Shown here: piece by piece, positions 16,255 to 36,095 of the stretch
Layout of the letters: the number at the start of each line of letters is the position of its first letter
Numbering within the stretch: position 1 is the stretch's first letter
Assembly (NCBI RefSeq): GCF_032362555.1
Contig: NC_083505.1
Location: forward strand, 11,213,501 to 11,277,500
Length of the DNA: 64,000 nucleotides
Source of the DNA: Amyelois transitella
Taxonomy: Eukaryota > Arthropoda > Insecta > Lepidoptera > Pyralidae
Reading direction: 5' to 3'
The notes under the pieces: generated by a model
What the model was told of the DNA's origin: nothing
The model's database searches: none
What the model saw: the letters and a program-made list of their open reading frames with translations, nothing else
Made by a program: the position numbers and the translations under genes

Positions 16255-16361
16255 CCACCTTGCCATACGATCAGTGCCTTATCTTTGATATAGTATGACA
16301 TAAAAATGGACGATAGTATTTCGACCTAACATATTGTGTTTGGAACGAGGACGAATAAGAG
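16255..16361 (+). promoter_or_regulatory. candidate promoter and noncoding first exon of gene 3
   Basis: The block contains AGTGCCTTATCTTTGATA (16273-16290), which holds two GATA-type sites, then ATAAAAA (16300-16306) as a TATA-like box, and CATATTGT about 30 nt further on (16330). It ends at a good 5' splice site, AAGAG/GTGAGG (16361/16362). The same order and spacing recurs upstream of gene 4. The intron would run 16362-17107, joining a noncoding exon of about 30 nt to the 7-nt leader before the ATG. That the block is conserved and ends in a donor is seen; promoter and exon function is inferred. Confidence 0.6.
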
Positions 16362-17093
16362 GTGAGGGAATTTTTGTATCAATTTTAAGACTAAAGAAAA
16401 TATTTAGGTATTTATTTTATGATAAAGGATTTTTTTTCTGTTTTGTTTTTTTCATTTTTATTACATTCAATTTAAAATTAACAAATTAAAATCATTTTAA
16501 CGTCTTAGGTCACAAGTTAGGCCTTTAATTAAAGAGCGATTTAATTCACAGTAAAGATTAAGTATCTGATGGATTACGCTTAGTAGATATCAAGTTTGGT
16601 TGACCCTCGGTTTAACCTTTATAAAGTTTGAAAGGGTAACTTTAATCGAGGTTTTGAGCAGTTAATAGATTTTGCGGCCGATGTCATTAACATTACGTGC
16701 CTATTCACATTTTAAAGTATCATTCAACTGCTTTGTTAGGTTACATTGTTTACACTGATTTCACAATAAATTTCCAAACGATTTCGATCATTATTTATTT
16801 TTTATTTGATAATAATTTAATGATATAATATTTTGGTTCTGGAAAAATATGGGACTGATCTTTGTTCAGCAGTAGAAACAATGAAAAAATACTAACAGGT
16901 CAATGAATAGAGCTGTAATTGAACACTTTGTTTAAATTATTATATTATGACTCTCAATTATTAGGAAGATGCTAACATTTCTGTATAATATAATATTTTG
17001 TTCGCTATTGACTGATTACTAAGATAGATACGCATTTTAGCCGGGCACACAACGCTCACTATTTATAAAGATTGTTACTGTCCTATAAATTAA

Positions 17094-20675
<3,582 letters not shown>

Positions 20676-20695
20676 ATACCTACCTACCGTTGATT

Positions 20696-20701
20696 AATAA
20701 A
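20696..20701 (+). terminator. poly(A) signal of gene 3
   Basis: AATAAA lies 21 nt after the TAA. Confidence 0.65.
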
Positions 20702-20789
20702 AATAAATTTACTGCAAAAATTGTTTTGATTTGATTTTGTCCTATACCTTTTCTGCAAAAACTATTAAATTTTTCAATCTTATCATCAT

Positions 20790-21003
20790 TAAGCCAAATA
20801 GCTTAACGTGGCCAAGTGGCAACTTAGGGATAGGCTTACAAACTTAGGATTCTTTTTTAGGCGATGGGTTAGAGACCTGTCACTATTTGAATCTCAATTC
20901 TATCATTAAGCCAAATAGCTGAACGTAGCCATTCAGTCTTTTCAAGACTGTTGGCTCTGTCTACCCCGCAAGGGATATAGTCGTGACCATGTGTATGTAT
21001 GTA
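20790..21003 (+). mobile_element. SINE-A, 5'-truncated, with internal duplication
   Basis: GGATAGGCTTACAAACTTAG, GGCGATGGGTTAGAGACCTG and CAAGGGATATAGTCGTGACC. A piece around ATTAAGCCAAATAGCT occurs twice (about 20793 and 20912), so the copy is rearranged. Confidence 0.75.
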
Positions 21004-21347
21004 GTTCAATCTACGATCACGAATTAAATACGTTTTAGAATTACCCAGTTGTTTTATTTTTATTTTCTATTTCTTGAACATATTCAACTAACTAAAAGAG
21101 AAAAAAAAACTTAAAATAAATAAGGCATAGCAATATTTTTTATATGATTTCTTAAACTATTTATTCATTTATATGTATATCCTCAACTTGACAAAACTTC
21201 AAAATAAGTAACTAATGTAATTAGTCAATGTTTTTCTGGCAACGAACGCACAAAGGGTCCTATTACTTTTATATTTTCATCGAAATTATACCATAATTCT
21301 GAATAAATAAATTTTATCAGTATTTGGTAATGTGTAGAGAATAAATG

Positions 21348-21612
21348 AAAGTAGGTTGACTAAGCAAATATATGTATAAAGGGAGTGTGAATGGGACTAA
21401 TGGAGTGGGAAGGCTTAGACGAACGTACCTTAATGAAATCGGAGAAATTCTGGTAAAAAGTCCGCTCAAGAATACTCGAAACTCGAAACGACCCTGCATG
21501 AAGAGAATTATGAATGTGGATGAAGTGAAGGAAGCATGCAGGATCGTGGCAAGTGGAAAGATGTAGTCTCTGCCTACCCCACTGGGAAAGAGCCGTCTTT
21601 TGTTTGTTTGTA
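21348..21612 (+). mobile_element. RTE-type LINE 3' end
   Basis: AGGTTGACTAAGCAAATATA, GGAAGGCTTAGACGAACGTA and TGCAGGATCGTGGCAAGTGG, then CACTGGGAAAGAGCCGTC. The frame is partly open but decayed relative to the 24.3-kb copy. Confidence 0.75.
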
Positions 21613-22127
21613 TCTTTGTTTCACAATGTTTGTGGCATAGAGTAGAAGAATGGAAAGAGTAACGCAGAAATTATAGTACCCAAAGACAAAAGCGAATTGA
21701 GGGTAGCTAGTTCCGTGAGGTATTTGTTCTAAGAAGAGCTCTCTGGTAGTTTGTTAGGGCCCTTCATAAAGTGAATAAGTCTAAAATCCTACATCTGGTA
21801 AATGTATCTTAAAAAAATATTTTTTTACAAACATTTTTAGAATTAGGACCTATTTATAAATAAAAGCAGAGACATTTTCAGTTTCATATTATTATTATAT
21901 TATAAATAGATTTATTTTTAAAATAAAATATAAATGTAAATAAATAATGACTTATTAAATCATTAATAAAGATCGTTTGACATATCCATATTTATATTTT
22001 GTAATAATAATTATTTATTTAGTAAATATAATTGTGTTATATCACTTCGCTGAATAAAATTTCTAAGGAATTTAAAAAATGTCGATTTTATTAGTCTTTG
22101 TTAGTTTTTTTTAAATACATATAGTGA

Positions 22128-22190
22128 TTCAAGATGAAGGTTTATAAATGCTACCCGTGCTGAGCTGAGGCGGGTCACTAGTTAGTAGTA
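22128..22190 (+). mobile_element. Helitron-like 3' end fragment
   Basis: GCTACCCGTGCTGAGCTGAG followed by GCGGGTCACTAGTTAG resembles the CG-rich, CTAG-ending terminus. A reversed relative is at 28.70 kb. Confidence 0.4.
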
Positions 22191-22661
22191 ATATTCATTT
22201 ATGTTTTATTTTAAAGATGTTTACTATACCTACATGTTACGATTAAATATATTTGTACGTATTACGTGGTGAGCCAATAGTCTTGAAAAGATTCGAATGT
22301 CCCATTCAGTATTCCGGCGAGTTCGCCATCGTGAAACGATAAATCTTGATACTCGTATAAGTATTCCGTTCAGACGAGAATTTCGAGTAAACCTCTACTA
22401 TTACACCGCTAAGGGGCATAAGGAGCGGCATATGCCAAACAAATCTTTCATCTAATCATCGGAATAAGACAGACAGAAAATTACACGGTAATGAATCAGT
22501 GTAATGCTAAAAATTTATATATTTCTTGGTGAAAATGCAACGCTAAAATTGATTTTACTGAAAAATGCCGGATTAGATTGGGATTCTATTTTTTGATTAA
22601 AATAAATAAATCTTAAATTTGAAGAAGATCAATCTGAAGGGTGACTTATCGTTTATTTCGA

Positions 22662-22715
22662 CACCTTGCCACGTTGGCACACGATTATATTTGATAAAAA
22701 TGGAGATAATATAAG
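22662..22715 (+). repeat. third, partial copy of the gene 3/gene 4 promoter block
   Basis: CACCTTGCCACGTTGGCACA followed by ATTTGATAAAAATGGA resembles the upstream blocks at 16.27 and 23.89 kb but lacks the TTATC portion and shows no clear donor. It may be a relict of a lost gene copy, or the block may be part of a repeat. Confidence 0.35.
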
Positions 22716-22781
22716 TCTAGTTAGATAGTCTTAATTTACACACACACCCTTATCGCAACTTTACCCCCTAACTCGTCGTCA

Positions 22782-23028
22782 CATACATACATATGGTCTC
22801 GTCTATATCCGTTGCGGGGTAGACAGAGCCAACAGTCTTGAAAAGGCTGAATGGCCACGTTGAGCTATTTGGCTTAATGATACAATTGAGATTAAAATAG
22901 TGCCAGGTTGCTAGCCTAAAAAAGAATCCCAAGTTTGTAAGTCTATCCCTTAGTCGCCTTTTATGACATCCATAGGAAAGAGATGGAGAGGTCCTATTCT
23001 TTTTTGTATTGGTGCCGGGAACCACACT
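22782..23028 (-). mobile_element. SINE-A, full length
   Basis: Reversed: right end GTGGTTCCCGGCACC, then AAAGGCGACTAAGGGATAGA, GGCTAGCAACCTGGCAC, and at the left the ACGAGACCATATGTATG tail. About 247 bp, close to consensus length. A decayed second fragment follows (23040-23160). Confidence 0.85.
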
Positions 23029-23289
23029 CATCGTCACAAGTCTTGGAAAAACCTCTTCTTTATCCCTCCCTCAAAAAGACTGAAAGCCTATTGAGATTTA
23101 AATAGTGACAGGTTGCTTCGCTTCGCTTAATAGAAGAATTCCAATTTGCCTTATCGATATTCAAGATAATAACTGCATTGGATGGCTATGAAGAGCCTTT
23201 GAACCAGATGTGACAAAGGTCGTCTATCGTCCTATCAGTCTGCGATACAGACGTCCTTGCCCCAAATCTTTAAACCTTGGTGACCTTAA

Positions 23290-23701
23290 ATTGCCCCAGT
23301 AGCATGTCAAGCCGCGCCGTTTTCATCGCTCGGAAAACTATCCCGCTTCAAGTCATGATAAAAAGCGAAACAGAGGGGTTAGTTAGTTCGAGTTTCACTC
23401 GGTCAAACGCCTTGATAGTTATTCGCGCGTTTGCGACGCGCGTGCTACGGCGGCCAATTTCTATACTATGCCAGGGGTACAAATGATACATTAGTGAGAT
23501 GCGAGTGCGATATTTCTACGCTATAGCAAGAGAAAAACAGAGGGGTTAGTGCGAGTTTTACTCGGTCAAACGCCTTGATTTCTTTGTTATTCGCGCGTTG
23601 GCGTCGCGCGTGCTGTGGGGACTAATTTACTATGCGAGGGGTACAAATTATACGTTAGTGAGATGCGAGTGCGATATTTCTACGTTATAGCAAGAGAAAT
23701 A
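23290..23701 (+). repeat. CpG-rich repeat with tandem duplication of about 165 bp
   Basis: Unit 1 (23371-23537) and unit 2 (23538-23701) share CAGAGGGGTTAG, ACTCGGTCAAACGCCTTGAT, GTGAGATGCGAGTGCGATAT and ATAGCAAGAGAAA. The left flank (GCGCCGTTTTCATCGCTCGG) resembles the repeat at 7.3 kb. It lies upstream of the gene 4 promoter block. Confidence 0.8.
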
Positions 23702-23869
23702 ATGAAGTCAGAGGAATTAAAAAAAAATGCATAATCATACAGAATTAGCGATAAAAACAACAAGTGCAGCTTTGTCATGCTTCTATTTCCTTTTTCGGGG
23801 AACTTAAAGATGATATAACCAAAATTTTTGGTGGTAGATAACTCTAAAATCCTATAGATTTATCTCATG

Positions 23870-23980
23870 ACTGCCACGTTGGCAAACGATTGATTAGTGC
23901 CTTATCTTTGATACAGTTTGAAATAAAAAGAGCGTAAATTATTTATACATGCATATTGTTACCGAAACTAGATCAAATAG
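23870..23980 (+). promoter_or_regulatory. candidate promoter and noncoding first exon of gene 4
   Basis: This matches the gene 3 block: GCCACGTTGGCAAACGATT, AGTGCCTTATCTTTGATA (23896-23913), ATAAAAA (23923-23929) and CATATTGT (23952). It ends at a strong donor, AAATAG/GTGAGT (23980/23981). The implied intron 23981-24962 ends at TTTCAG just before the 7-nt leader. The 5'-truncated RTE copy lies inside this intron, downstream of the promoter. Confidence 0.6.
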
Positions 23981-24249
23981 GTGAGTGATCTTGTGTTTCA
24001 TTTAGTTCCTTCAATTTACTAACGAATGTTAAATATAGTAGTTGAGAGTGGGTTATCACCGAATTAAACTCTGTTTTATTATTACAAAATATATAATTTT
24101 GGGACCTAAATATTTTGAAATCAATATTTTTTTTTTTACCTGAATACTCATATATATGGCATTTCTATTTTTTATGTTGTACCAAGTTCATAAGTCTTCA
24201 TTGTACAAAAAAAAAAACAAGTTAGCTGATATTTTGGAATAATTTATAG

Positions 24250-28576
<4,327 letters not shown>

Positions 28577-28699
28577 GGAACCTCGGTTTTCTCAAATTAA
28601 GATCCTACAGATTAAACTTGCCAAAGGACGACGATTAATTTACTTAATATATGCAAAATATAAAATAGACGCAAGCTAGATTTCTAATTGATTTATTTG

Positions 28700-28832
28700 A
28701 AACTAACCCGCCCCAACTTCGCACAGGGAGTATTTATAGATAAAAACCGTCTTCCTTATGATATTCCAAACAATAACAAAATCAGAGCAAAGTTAGCGCA
28801 TACACACAGACAGAGAAAAAAAGAGACTTTAA
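28700..28832 (-). mobile_element. Helitron-like/MITE fragment
   Basis: CGCCCCAACTTCGCACAGGG and TAGATAAAAACCGTCTTCC, then CATACACACAGACAGAG, resemble the opposite strand of the CTAG-ended element at 22.13 kb. Confidence 0.4.
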
Positions 28833-29985
28833 ATTCTAATATATTGTGATTATTGATTTAGAAATTATCCACACTTCAACATTTAAATTAATATTATACA
28901 AAGAAACCATATTCCACCAAAAATCTCTCCTAATGAAGCGACTGAAGGCAAGACAGATCTTTATGTCTGCCTTTCTTTCGACAACTCCTCACACCACCTC
29001 TACTCTCATAACCACCCTATGACGCAAATCTCTTCTTTAAGAGGTAAGAGTTGGAGAGTGCAAATACGTTCTCTTGTGCGTGGAAGTTGCTATAATCGTG
29101 TCTGCGGTAGCATGCAGACGATGCATCACTCACTATCGTGCCCCAATTGTCCTTACGAGGAACAATTTAAAGGCTTCTAACTTGACGGTGAAGTCGCATT
29201 ATTTTGGACCAAATATTTATGGTTAAAAGCCATAGACATGTAAGAATAAAAAGACGCAAAGATCATCATCTTCCTCCTGACATTTGTCTCGGTTTCATCC
29301 ACTACAAGAAGTCTTTGATCTCGCTTATCGATGAAACGTGACTACGGCAAATAGATAAGAAATTTCGGGTACTTGTGAATTCAGTGTCTATGAGATCTCA
29401 TTTTTTTATATGAATTATGCATAAGACACATTGAGGGGTGAAATGCAAACGATGTGACGTCGGCTTTATTTTGGATTTATTCTTGGCAGTTTAATATAGG
29501 TACCGTCTAAATCTTTCCACGTGACCTCTACTTCTTTAAGGTCTTTATTATACACTTAAACTAACATCAACTAGGATAATGAAACTAAGTTCGAGATAGT
29601 TAAACGTTGAAAATTTAACAAGTATCAGAAAATGACAATAAATCGAGTTTCTTAAAACGAAAATTTTACGCTTTAACGTGTATAAATCTGTGTATATTAA
29701 TACTAGATACTTATTGAAAAAAGAAGTCAAATGTAACTTTTATGCCGTAGACATTTACCAACTTAGTATGTGGCAGGCCGCACGAACTATTCCGACGCTC
29801 TTGCTCCAAAACTTTCAAGGGGATTAGGAACTATCGTAAAGTTCTCTTATCTACTAATGAAGCGAATAACTTGGACATTTTCCTGCACGTGTCTGGGTTG
29901 ATAATGAGCTATTACTAGTTCTTTGTAACAAAATCGCTTCGTACGAGAATTAATTTTTGCTCATTGCGCGTTTGCAATCTTTGGA
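28833..29985. other. intergenic, no recognised feature
   Basis: 3' flank of gene 4. A mildly GC-richer patch at 28970-29200 has no convincing frame on either strand. The remainder is AT-rich. Confidence 0.4.
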
Positions 29986-29986
29986 C

Positions 29987-30062
29987 GGTCGCCTTTTACG
30001 ACATCCATGTGAAAGAGATGGAGTGGTCCTATTATTTTTCCACTGGTGCCGGGAACCACACC
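29987..30062 (-). mobile_element. SINE-A 5' head fragment
   Basis: Reversed head GGTGTGGTTCCCGGCACC, then CCACTCCATCTCTTTCACAT and ATGTCGTAAAAGGCGAC, with nothing beyond. Confidence 0.75.
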
Positions 30063-31469
30063 GCATGTTTCACAGATGTTTATATTTATATTTTACTTAC
30101 ATTGTTTCTCGTCTACACTTACAATATTGACGCGTTTTAGAAGATATTGTTGCTTACCTGTAAATAAAAATATTATTTAAAACCTCAATATTTTTTTTTT
30201 ATATGTAACCTAATTGAAATATCAACTATTTTGTTGCTTTTATCTCTCATTCCACTGCAATATTCATTAATATTTTAGACATTTTAGCTTACACATAAAT
30301 ATATCATCATCACTTAAATCATAGTCATAAATTTAGTTGCCTGAATTTTCAAGTCCTTACGATATTTTCCCTTACCGTAAGAGTATCAGCTAGTACAATG
30401 TTGAAACCAATATACATAATTTTGAATTTATTACATTTGAACCTGTGCCCCCCTGTCCATCACGTATTTTATTTAAACTCTATCGTTACCACCATCATTG
30501 TTTATATCGTAAAAAAATGTGACAAAATATCCAACGTTGTTAATGGCGTCTATTAAAATTCAGCTCAATCGTAGGATCGGAATGATTTACGAATACTAAT
30601 GAATATTGTTATGAATGTACTCAAAATAGAACTCAAAATAGTCTATAATTTAGTAATATAGACATTTCCTAAAATTTGGTTATTTTTAACAGATCAGAAT
30701 GGAAGCTTTCCATTTCTTAGATATGTGGATTTCTAAGTTGGCTATTATACACTCTTTAATGCATTTGTCCATAGAATTTGTAAAAAAGCGGTTAACAACT
30801 TGGGTATTTGGGAAAATGCAAAAATTCCCATGCCATGGGAATTTTCGCCCAAGGTCGGTGACACGCAGTCATGCAACATTATGATATCATCATCATAACG
30901 GCTTAGAATTACCAAATCGAAATTTTACCAAACTATCTAAATTGCTGTATGTTGTAAGCCATATCAACCTTTTAAGTCAGTAGCTAAGAAATCAGTCAGG
31001 AATACGCATAAACAACAAATACAACCAATAAAAATGCACAACTATTGGCCGTAAGAAACTGGAATATGACTCGTACGTTTCTTGAGAAATGTAAGGAATC
31101 ATATAAGAGAAGATTCGTTGAAATTCCCATGAGCTGCAGGTTCGAAGAATGCCTAGTGACATTAAGTCCACATTTTGTTCATTTTACGTGAATAAAGTTT
31201 AAATAAATAATCTTGTTAGTATATTAAAAACACTTTCATGTTTTTTTTGATGCCCTGGTTCTTAAGGCATCTTGACACCGCGTCTTTTGACGTAGGAATT
31301 TACAATTAGTTGTGTTTTACAGACTAGGTACATCTAGAGCGATACAAAAATAGTGCTAGCATGTAGAAATGATAACATTTTACCCTTTTTTTTAAACTGC
31401 GACAAAAATAGTGGAAACAACCAAGGAATTTGCTAAAATGACTCACTTATTCTCGTTTCTAATTCCATT

Positions 31470-31571
31470 TTCCATCAACACTGCACTAGACGGTAACAAC
31501 GCGTCAGACACCAGACTGGCTTCCATTCACATAGCCTTGCGACTGGACATATCGTTCACTCACTAATTGGT
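31470..31571 (+). other. possible noncoding first exon with splice donor
   Basis: A GC-richer, apparently single-copy stretch (ACGGTAACAACGCGTCAGAC onward) ends at ACTCACTAATTG/GTGAGTATG, a consensus donor at 31571/31572. No partner exon was found. Weak, listed because nothing else explains it. Confidence 0.2.
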
Positions 31572-31844
31572 GAGTATGTTTGTGATTGCACAACCCCGAA
31601 ACATTATTGAAATCGTTAGATTCACGATTAAATCGATACAGATCTCAGGTGTGGAGTTAAGTGTTTTAACAATTTCTCAATGTTTAACATCAATGCCATG
31701 TAGGTTACGTCAAAGCTCACCATTAATTATATTTGCAGTGATATAGTTGTACAATTGATTAATTGTATGCACGTGTACTGTTTAAGTAAGATCAGAGAGA
31801 AATAATATTATTAACGGGACAGCGATAGATTTTCGGGGGCTGGC

Positions 31845-32003
31845 GAAACGTCAGATCAAGACTATCCTAAACTGATGAGCTTATATGAAGAGAGTTATGA
31901 ATGCCGATGAAGTGAATATGTATACAATGATCGTAGTAAGTGGAAAGATGCAGTCTCCGTCTACGCCTCTATGAGGGATGCGTGATTGTATAAATGTATG
32001 TAC
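31845..32003 (+). mobile_element. decayed RTE-type LINE 3' end
   Basis: TATATGAAGAGAGTTATGAA, GTAAGTGGAAAGATGCAGTC and GAGGGATGCGTGATTG keep family order. Confidence 0.6.
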
Positions 32004-33480
32004 TTACTACATGTTGGTTATAAGACTGAGATAATGATGAATTTTATAATTAACTACTACAAATCGATGTGTAATATCGAATATACTATACAATTGAATT
32101 GTATGCCACATACCCGTCTAAATTGCAAAATGTACTGGATCATGTTTCCTAATGTTCATTGTATTATTACTGTTGTCGGCCCACTATACAATATACATAT
32201 ACGTTATACGTAGGTAGGTACGTATACGTATAACAATATATGTTGAGCAAATCTGTTTTGATTTATTGATTTGGTTAGTGTAATGATAGAATGATATTTA
32301 AAAGCTTTTATTTCTTTTATTAATTAGTAATGCGTGCTTGTTCCATTAAGAAAAGTATTATTTAATTTAATTAAAAATTGATCGAACCTTACATGTAGAA
32401 ACGTGCCTTAATACTAATAGCATTCTCTAACAGACAACCTTTACAAAATAGCAAATATATTTAGATAATGAGGTGTCAATTTGAGATCGAGATTTAGAAA
32501 AGATACACAAATGAATTGATGAGACATACATAAATAAGAATAAAGATAAACTTAAATAAATAATATTTTCTTTAAGTTTATCATTTCGCTGTTAATTTTT
32601 TGATGAACATTTTATTTTTTCTTAAACTTGGATATCCGTCAGAGGTCAATAAAGTTAATGTATTTTATTTAAACTTTTAGTTCATATGGGTCATTCTTAA
32701 GATTTGCTTTGTAATTTTTTTTATTTATTTGGCATTTCATAGCAAAATATATAAAAAAAATACACTTTTAACAAAAATGTCCATACTAAATAAACAAACT
32801 ATGTTAATAACAGTAAGTAGTAAAACATTCAACTCTGGTCATTGACGTAACGAATTGATTCAATCAATTTTTTTCTATGTTTTTATAACTAGAAATAACC
32901 TAAACATAGTCGATTTAACTGCGATTAATGGTAATCGCCACTCGTCAAACCTGTTCTTTGGCGATAAACTCGAATAAATCGATTTGATTGATTGAGATTC
33001 AGAATTATGTACATAAAGGATTTAATGTGGAGGAAGTATGAAGACGAATATAAGAAGACAGTGTTAGAACATTAAAATAATAATATAATCTCAATCTTTT
33101 TTACGAGGAGATAAATTTGTTTGTTTATAAGATATTTATATATTGTAGGTATGTATATATTGTGCAAAAACCCGTAAAAAGGGTAGCAAGTATAAATAGA
33201 AAAAATTAATGACTTTATCTCTGGAAAAATAATAAAAATTTATTTTATTGATCTAATTGATTAAAAAATTAAAAGTTCATTTATATAAAATTTACTTATT
33301 TTCATAGAACAGAAAACCCATGGATTGCTCGATGGGCAAGACATCAAAGTATTAACAACAAGAAGAAAAAGACACTGTTCTGAAAAAAACATAAAAAAAT
33401 ACAAAGTGCAATTTAAATAAATAAATAAATTGAAAATCAATTCAGTACATTGAAACGACACAGTATTCACGAAGCCGACG
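32004..33480. other. AT-rich intergenic, nothing recognised
   Basis: Runs of A/T and short ATAA-type repeats. No splice-bounded coding block and no repeat family found elsewhere in the window. Confidence 0.4.
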
Positions 33481-33720
33481 AAATAGTTACGGTCTCGTCA
33501 TAAAGCTTGGTGCACAATAAACTCGACCGCTGTCGAACCGGCAGCGAAAACACACGTCGCCGCTGCAAATTGTCAATCTAGCGCGGTCGGGCACAACTGT
33601 CATAGATCACAGTAATAGAGGCAGATATGTAAGCCGAGATTGATTTGTATAGGTATTTGTTGCATACAGCGGGACTTTGGATCATCGTTTTTATTTCAAC
33701 TCTGTGCTGAAGAAAAAAAA
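33480..33720. other. GC-richer single-copy block, function unknown
   Basis: CTCGACCGCTGTCGAACCGG, CGTCGCCGCTGCAAATTG and AGCGCGGTCGGGCACAAC stand out from AT-rich flanks. No long frame. Possibly a promoter or 5' UTR exon; unsupported beyond composition. Confidence 0.2.
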
Positions 33721-34432
33721 GTTAGTAATTATCTTATTTCTACTATTCTTCTTTTGTATCTTTTAAAGTTCTTTATTGAAATGCAAATTTTGTGCCGTTA
33801 GTACGTGATACGTAATTTAACAAACATGTGGTAGAACAATCATGACGGTTGTAGGGAACTCAAAATTTTAAATATTTAACGAAACACAATGTTTATTTCT
33901 TTGTTGTACGAATATAATGTAATGATACAACCAGGTTCATTTAAACATATCTCCTTATACTCTGATCTCGGTGTACAACAACTGTTGTGACCTAAAATCG
34001 CTCTGGAAATGTCAGTGAAAGGTCATACGGTCCGGATGAAACACAAGTGTCCACCAGGCTTTATAAATGCTATGTGAAACTAGTTATTATGAGATTTATC
34101 ATATTAACGTTTTCCGGAGAGTTGGAATATTATATTGAATTTGACTGAGTTTAAATTTGAAGTTATTTTGTAGACGAATTTTTACATACACGTTACCAAC
34201 TTACACCTTAGAATGAGTGTATCGGCACAATACTGAAGATAGAAATTGACAAGAATGAGTGTATCTGTATATTTTTGTTAAAAACAAATGAATCCATACT
34301 TAGGAGTTTGTTTGTACAACTTTTAATTTTCTTAATTTAAATTTATGATACCTAACAATAGGCTGAGTAGATTTCAATTATAATTATCTATTTATTTTTA
34401 TTTATGTGTGTTATACATGAAACTTGTCAATT

Positions 34433-34562
34433 GAAGGCCCCAGATTCTAATCCCGGCCAGGGCATGATGTGAAACGCACTTTCTCTGATTTGGTCAAAAA
34501 ATATATTATACATACAGTATCTTTAGGTTAGTATCTCGTATCATATGTCTCGAACTAATTTC
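34433..34562 (+). mobile_element. SINE-B, 5'-truncated and decayed
   Basis: Begins near the B box (AGATTCTAATCCCGGCCAGG), then GCATGATGTGAAACGCACTT and CGTATCATATGTCTCGAACT. Confidence 0.6.
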
Positions 34563-34997
34563 TAAATATATTTATTTTTTTATTTTATTTAAAAAGAGTC
34601 AATAGTCACATGAAAGGAAAATTAAAATTTAGACATTGTTATAAGTTACAAGAATATTTCCTATCCTTTTTAAAAGTCCTTTTTTATATTTTCCTTCACC
34701 CATAGTCCAACACCATGCTATCTCAGAACACATTTGTGATAACTACATCCATTTATAGAAACAAATCAGTGTAACAACTATAGGCATTCATTAAATATAA
34801 TGGTTATTCTTCTATCAACATTGCTCAATTTATCAAATTACTTAGTAAAGCGTCGGTGGTCGAACGGTTAAGGTAGCGGAATAGAGAGTAGGATGCACAG
34901 ATTCAAATTTTACTTCGGTTATGTACTTAGTGATTTATTTTTTTTGAGTTACGTAATTAAGTTTAATTACTTACCTTGATACTCGTTCTACTCTTGA

Positions 34998-35163
34998 TAA
35001 CTTGAGATTCCTCTTTAAGGCGATGGGCTAGCAACCTGTCACTATTTGAATCTCAATTCTATCACTAAGCCAAACAGCTGAGCGTGGCCTATCAGTCTTT
35101 TCAAGACTGGTGGCTCTGTCTACCCCGCTAGGGATGTAGACGTGATCATATGTATGTATGTAT
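34998..35163 (+). mobile_element. SINE-A, 5'-truncated
   Basis: GGCGATGGGCTAGCAACCTG, ATCAGTCTTTTCAAGACTGG and TAGACGTGATCATATGTATG. The 3' half is close to consensus. Confidence 0.8.
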
Positions 35164-35367
35164 ACTCTCACGATGAGTAAAATCACCTCGTGTTCAGGCA
35201 ACTGCTTGATGGGTAACCATGATCCAATATTTATTAGGTTCTGCCAACGTGGCGCACGTAGATTCCCATTTCTTACATATTTTCGGCTTTTAAGTGTAAT
35301 AAATGAAAAGTCCAAAAAAAGTTCTTCATTTTAATTGTGAATTAAAAGACAGAATCAAAAAGTATCA

Positions 35368-35572
35368 AAAGTATCTTGAAAATACTGATAGGCCACGTTC
35401 AGCTGTTTGGCTTACTTATATAATTGAGATTCATATAAAGTGAAAGGTTACTAGCCTGTCGTCTAAAAGGCTCCCAAGTTTATAAACCTATCCATTAGTC
35501 GCCTTTTACGACATCCATGGGAAAGAGATGGAGTGGTCCTATTCTTATATAGGTGCCGGGAACCACACGGCT
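35368..35572 (-). mobile_element. SINE-A, nearly full length, 3'-truncated
   Basis: Reversed head CCGTGTGGTTCCCGGCACC, CCATGGATGTCGTAAAAGGC, and down to the CTATCAGTATTTTCAAGATA region. It is opposite in orientation to the copy 205 bp to its left. Confidence 0.8.
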
Positions 35573-36019
35573 CCAATGTGAATATATACAGTGTAGTCTA
35601 TAAGTACCTACTAATATGAAACCCAATAAGTATATGCTCAAAAAGTGTACGGGTAGTACGAAAATAACAACCAAAAACTTTACCATCGTATACTGGCATA
35701 CGAGTAAATTAATTAACCTTTGTTCCTCAAATGCATTCACAATTTGAATAGTAATAACGGAATATCACTTTCAGAATTGCATTCGCTAAAAAGTTCCAGC
35801 ATCCGAGCTCTCATTAAACTAATTACCGTCGTGGAACTGCGTAATAAAATTTAAGTGTTACCATATAAAATAAAAAAATATTCGGGACTTTTTGTATGGA
35901 AGTAAATATAGTGCTGCCGAATGTTGCATTTTATTTTACTATTAAAACACACGTGATGTTATTTGTAATGGGGTAGAGTTTCGGTTTAATTAATACATTG
36001 GACTCATTAAGCGTGGTTG

Positions 36020-36095
36020 CTAAAAGTTTCTCATGTGGTTCCCGATACCGGTTTTCCGCCTCATAAATTTCCCATAGATGTCGTAAACATGTTGC
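36020..36095 (+). mobile_element. decayed SINE-A head
   Basis: CATGTGGTTCCCGATACCGG, then TTTCCCATAGATGTCGTAAA, keep the head spacing. Confidence 0.4.

Noticed and set aside
35028..35315. 95-residue minus-strand frame
   Set aside because: It runs through the reverse of a SINE-A. The same peptide words recur at 22.8, 44.1 and 47.6 kb wherever SINE-A is read in that frame.
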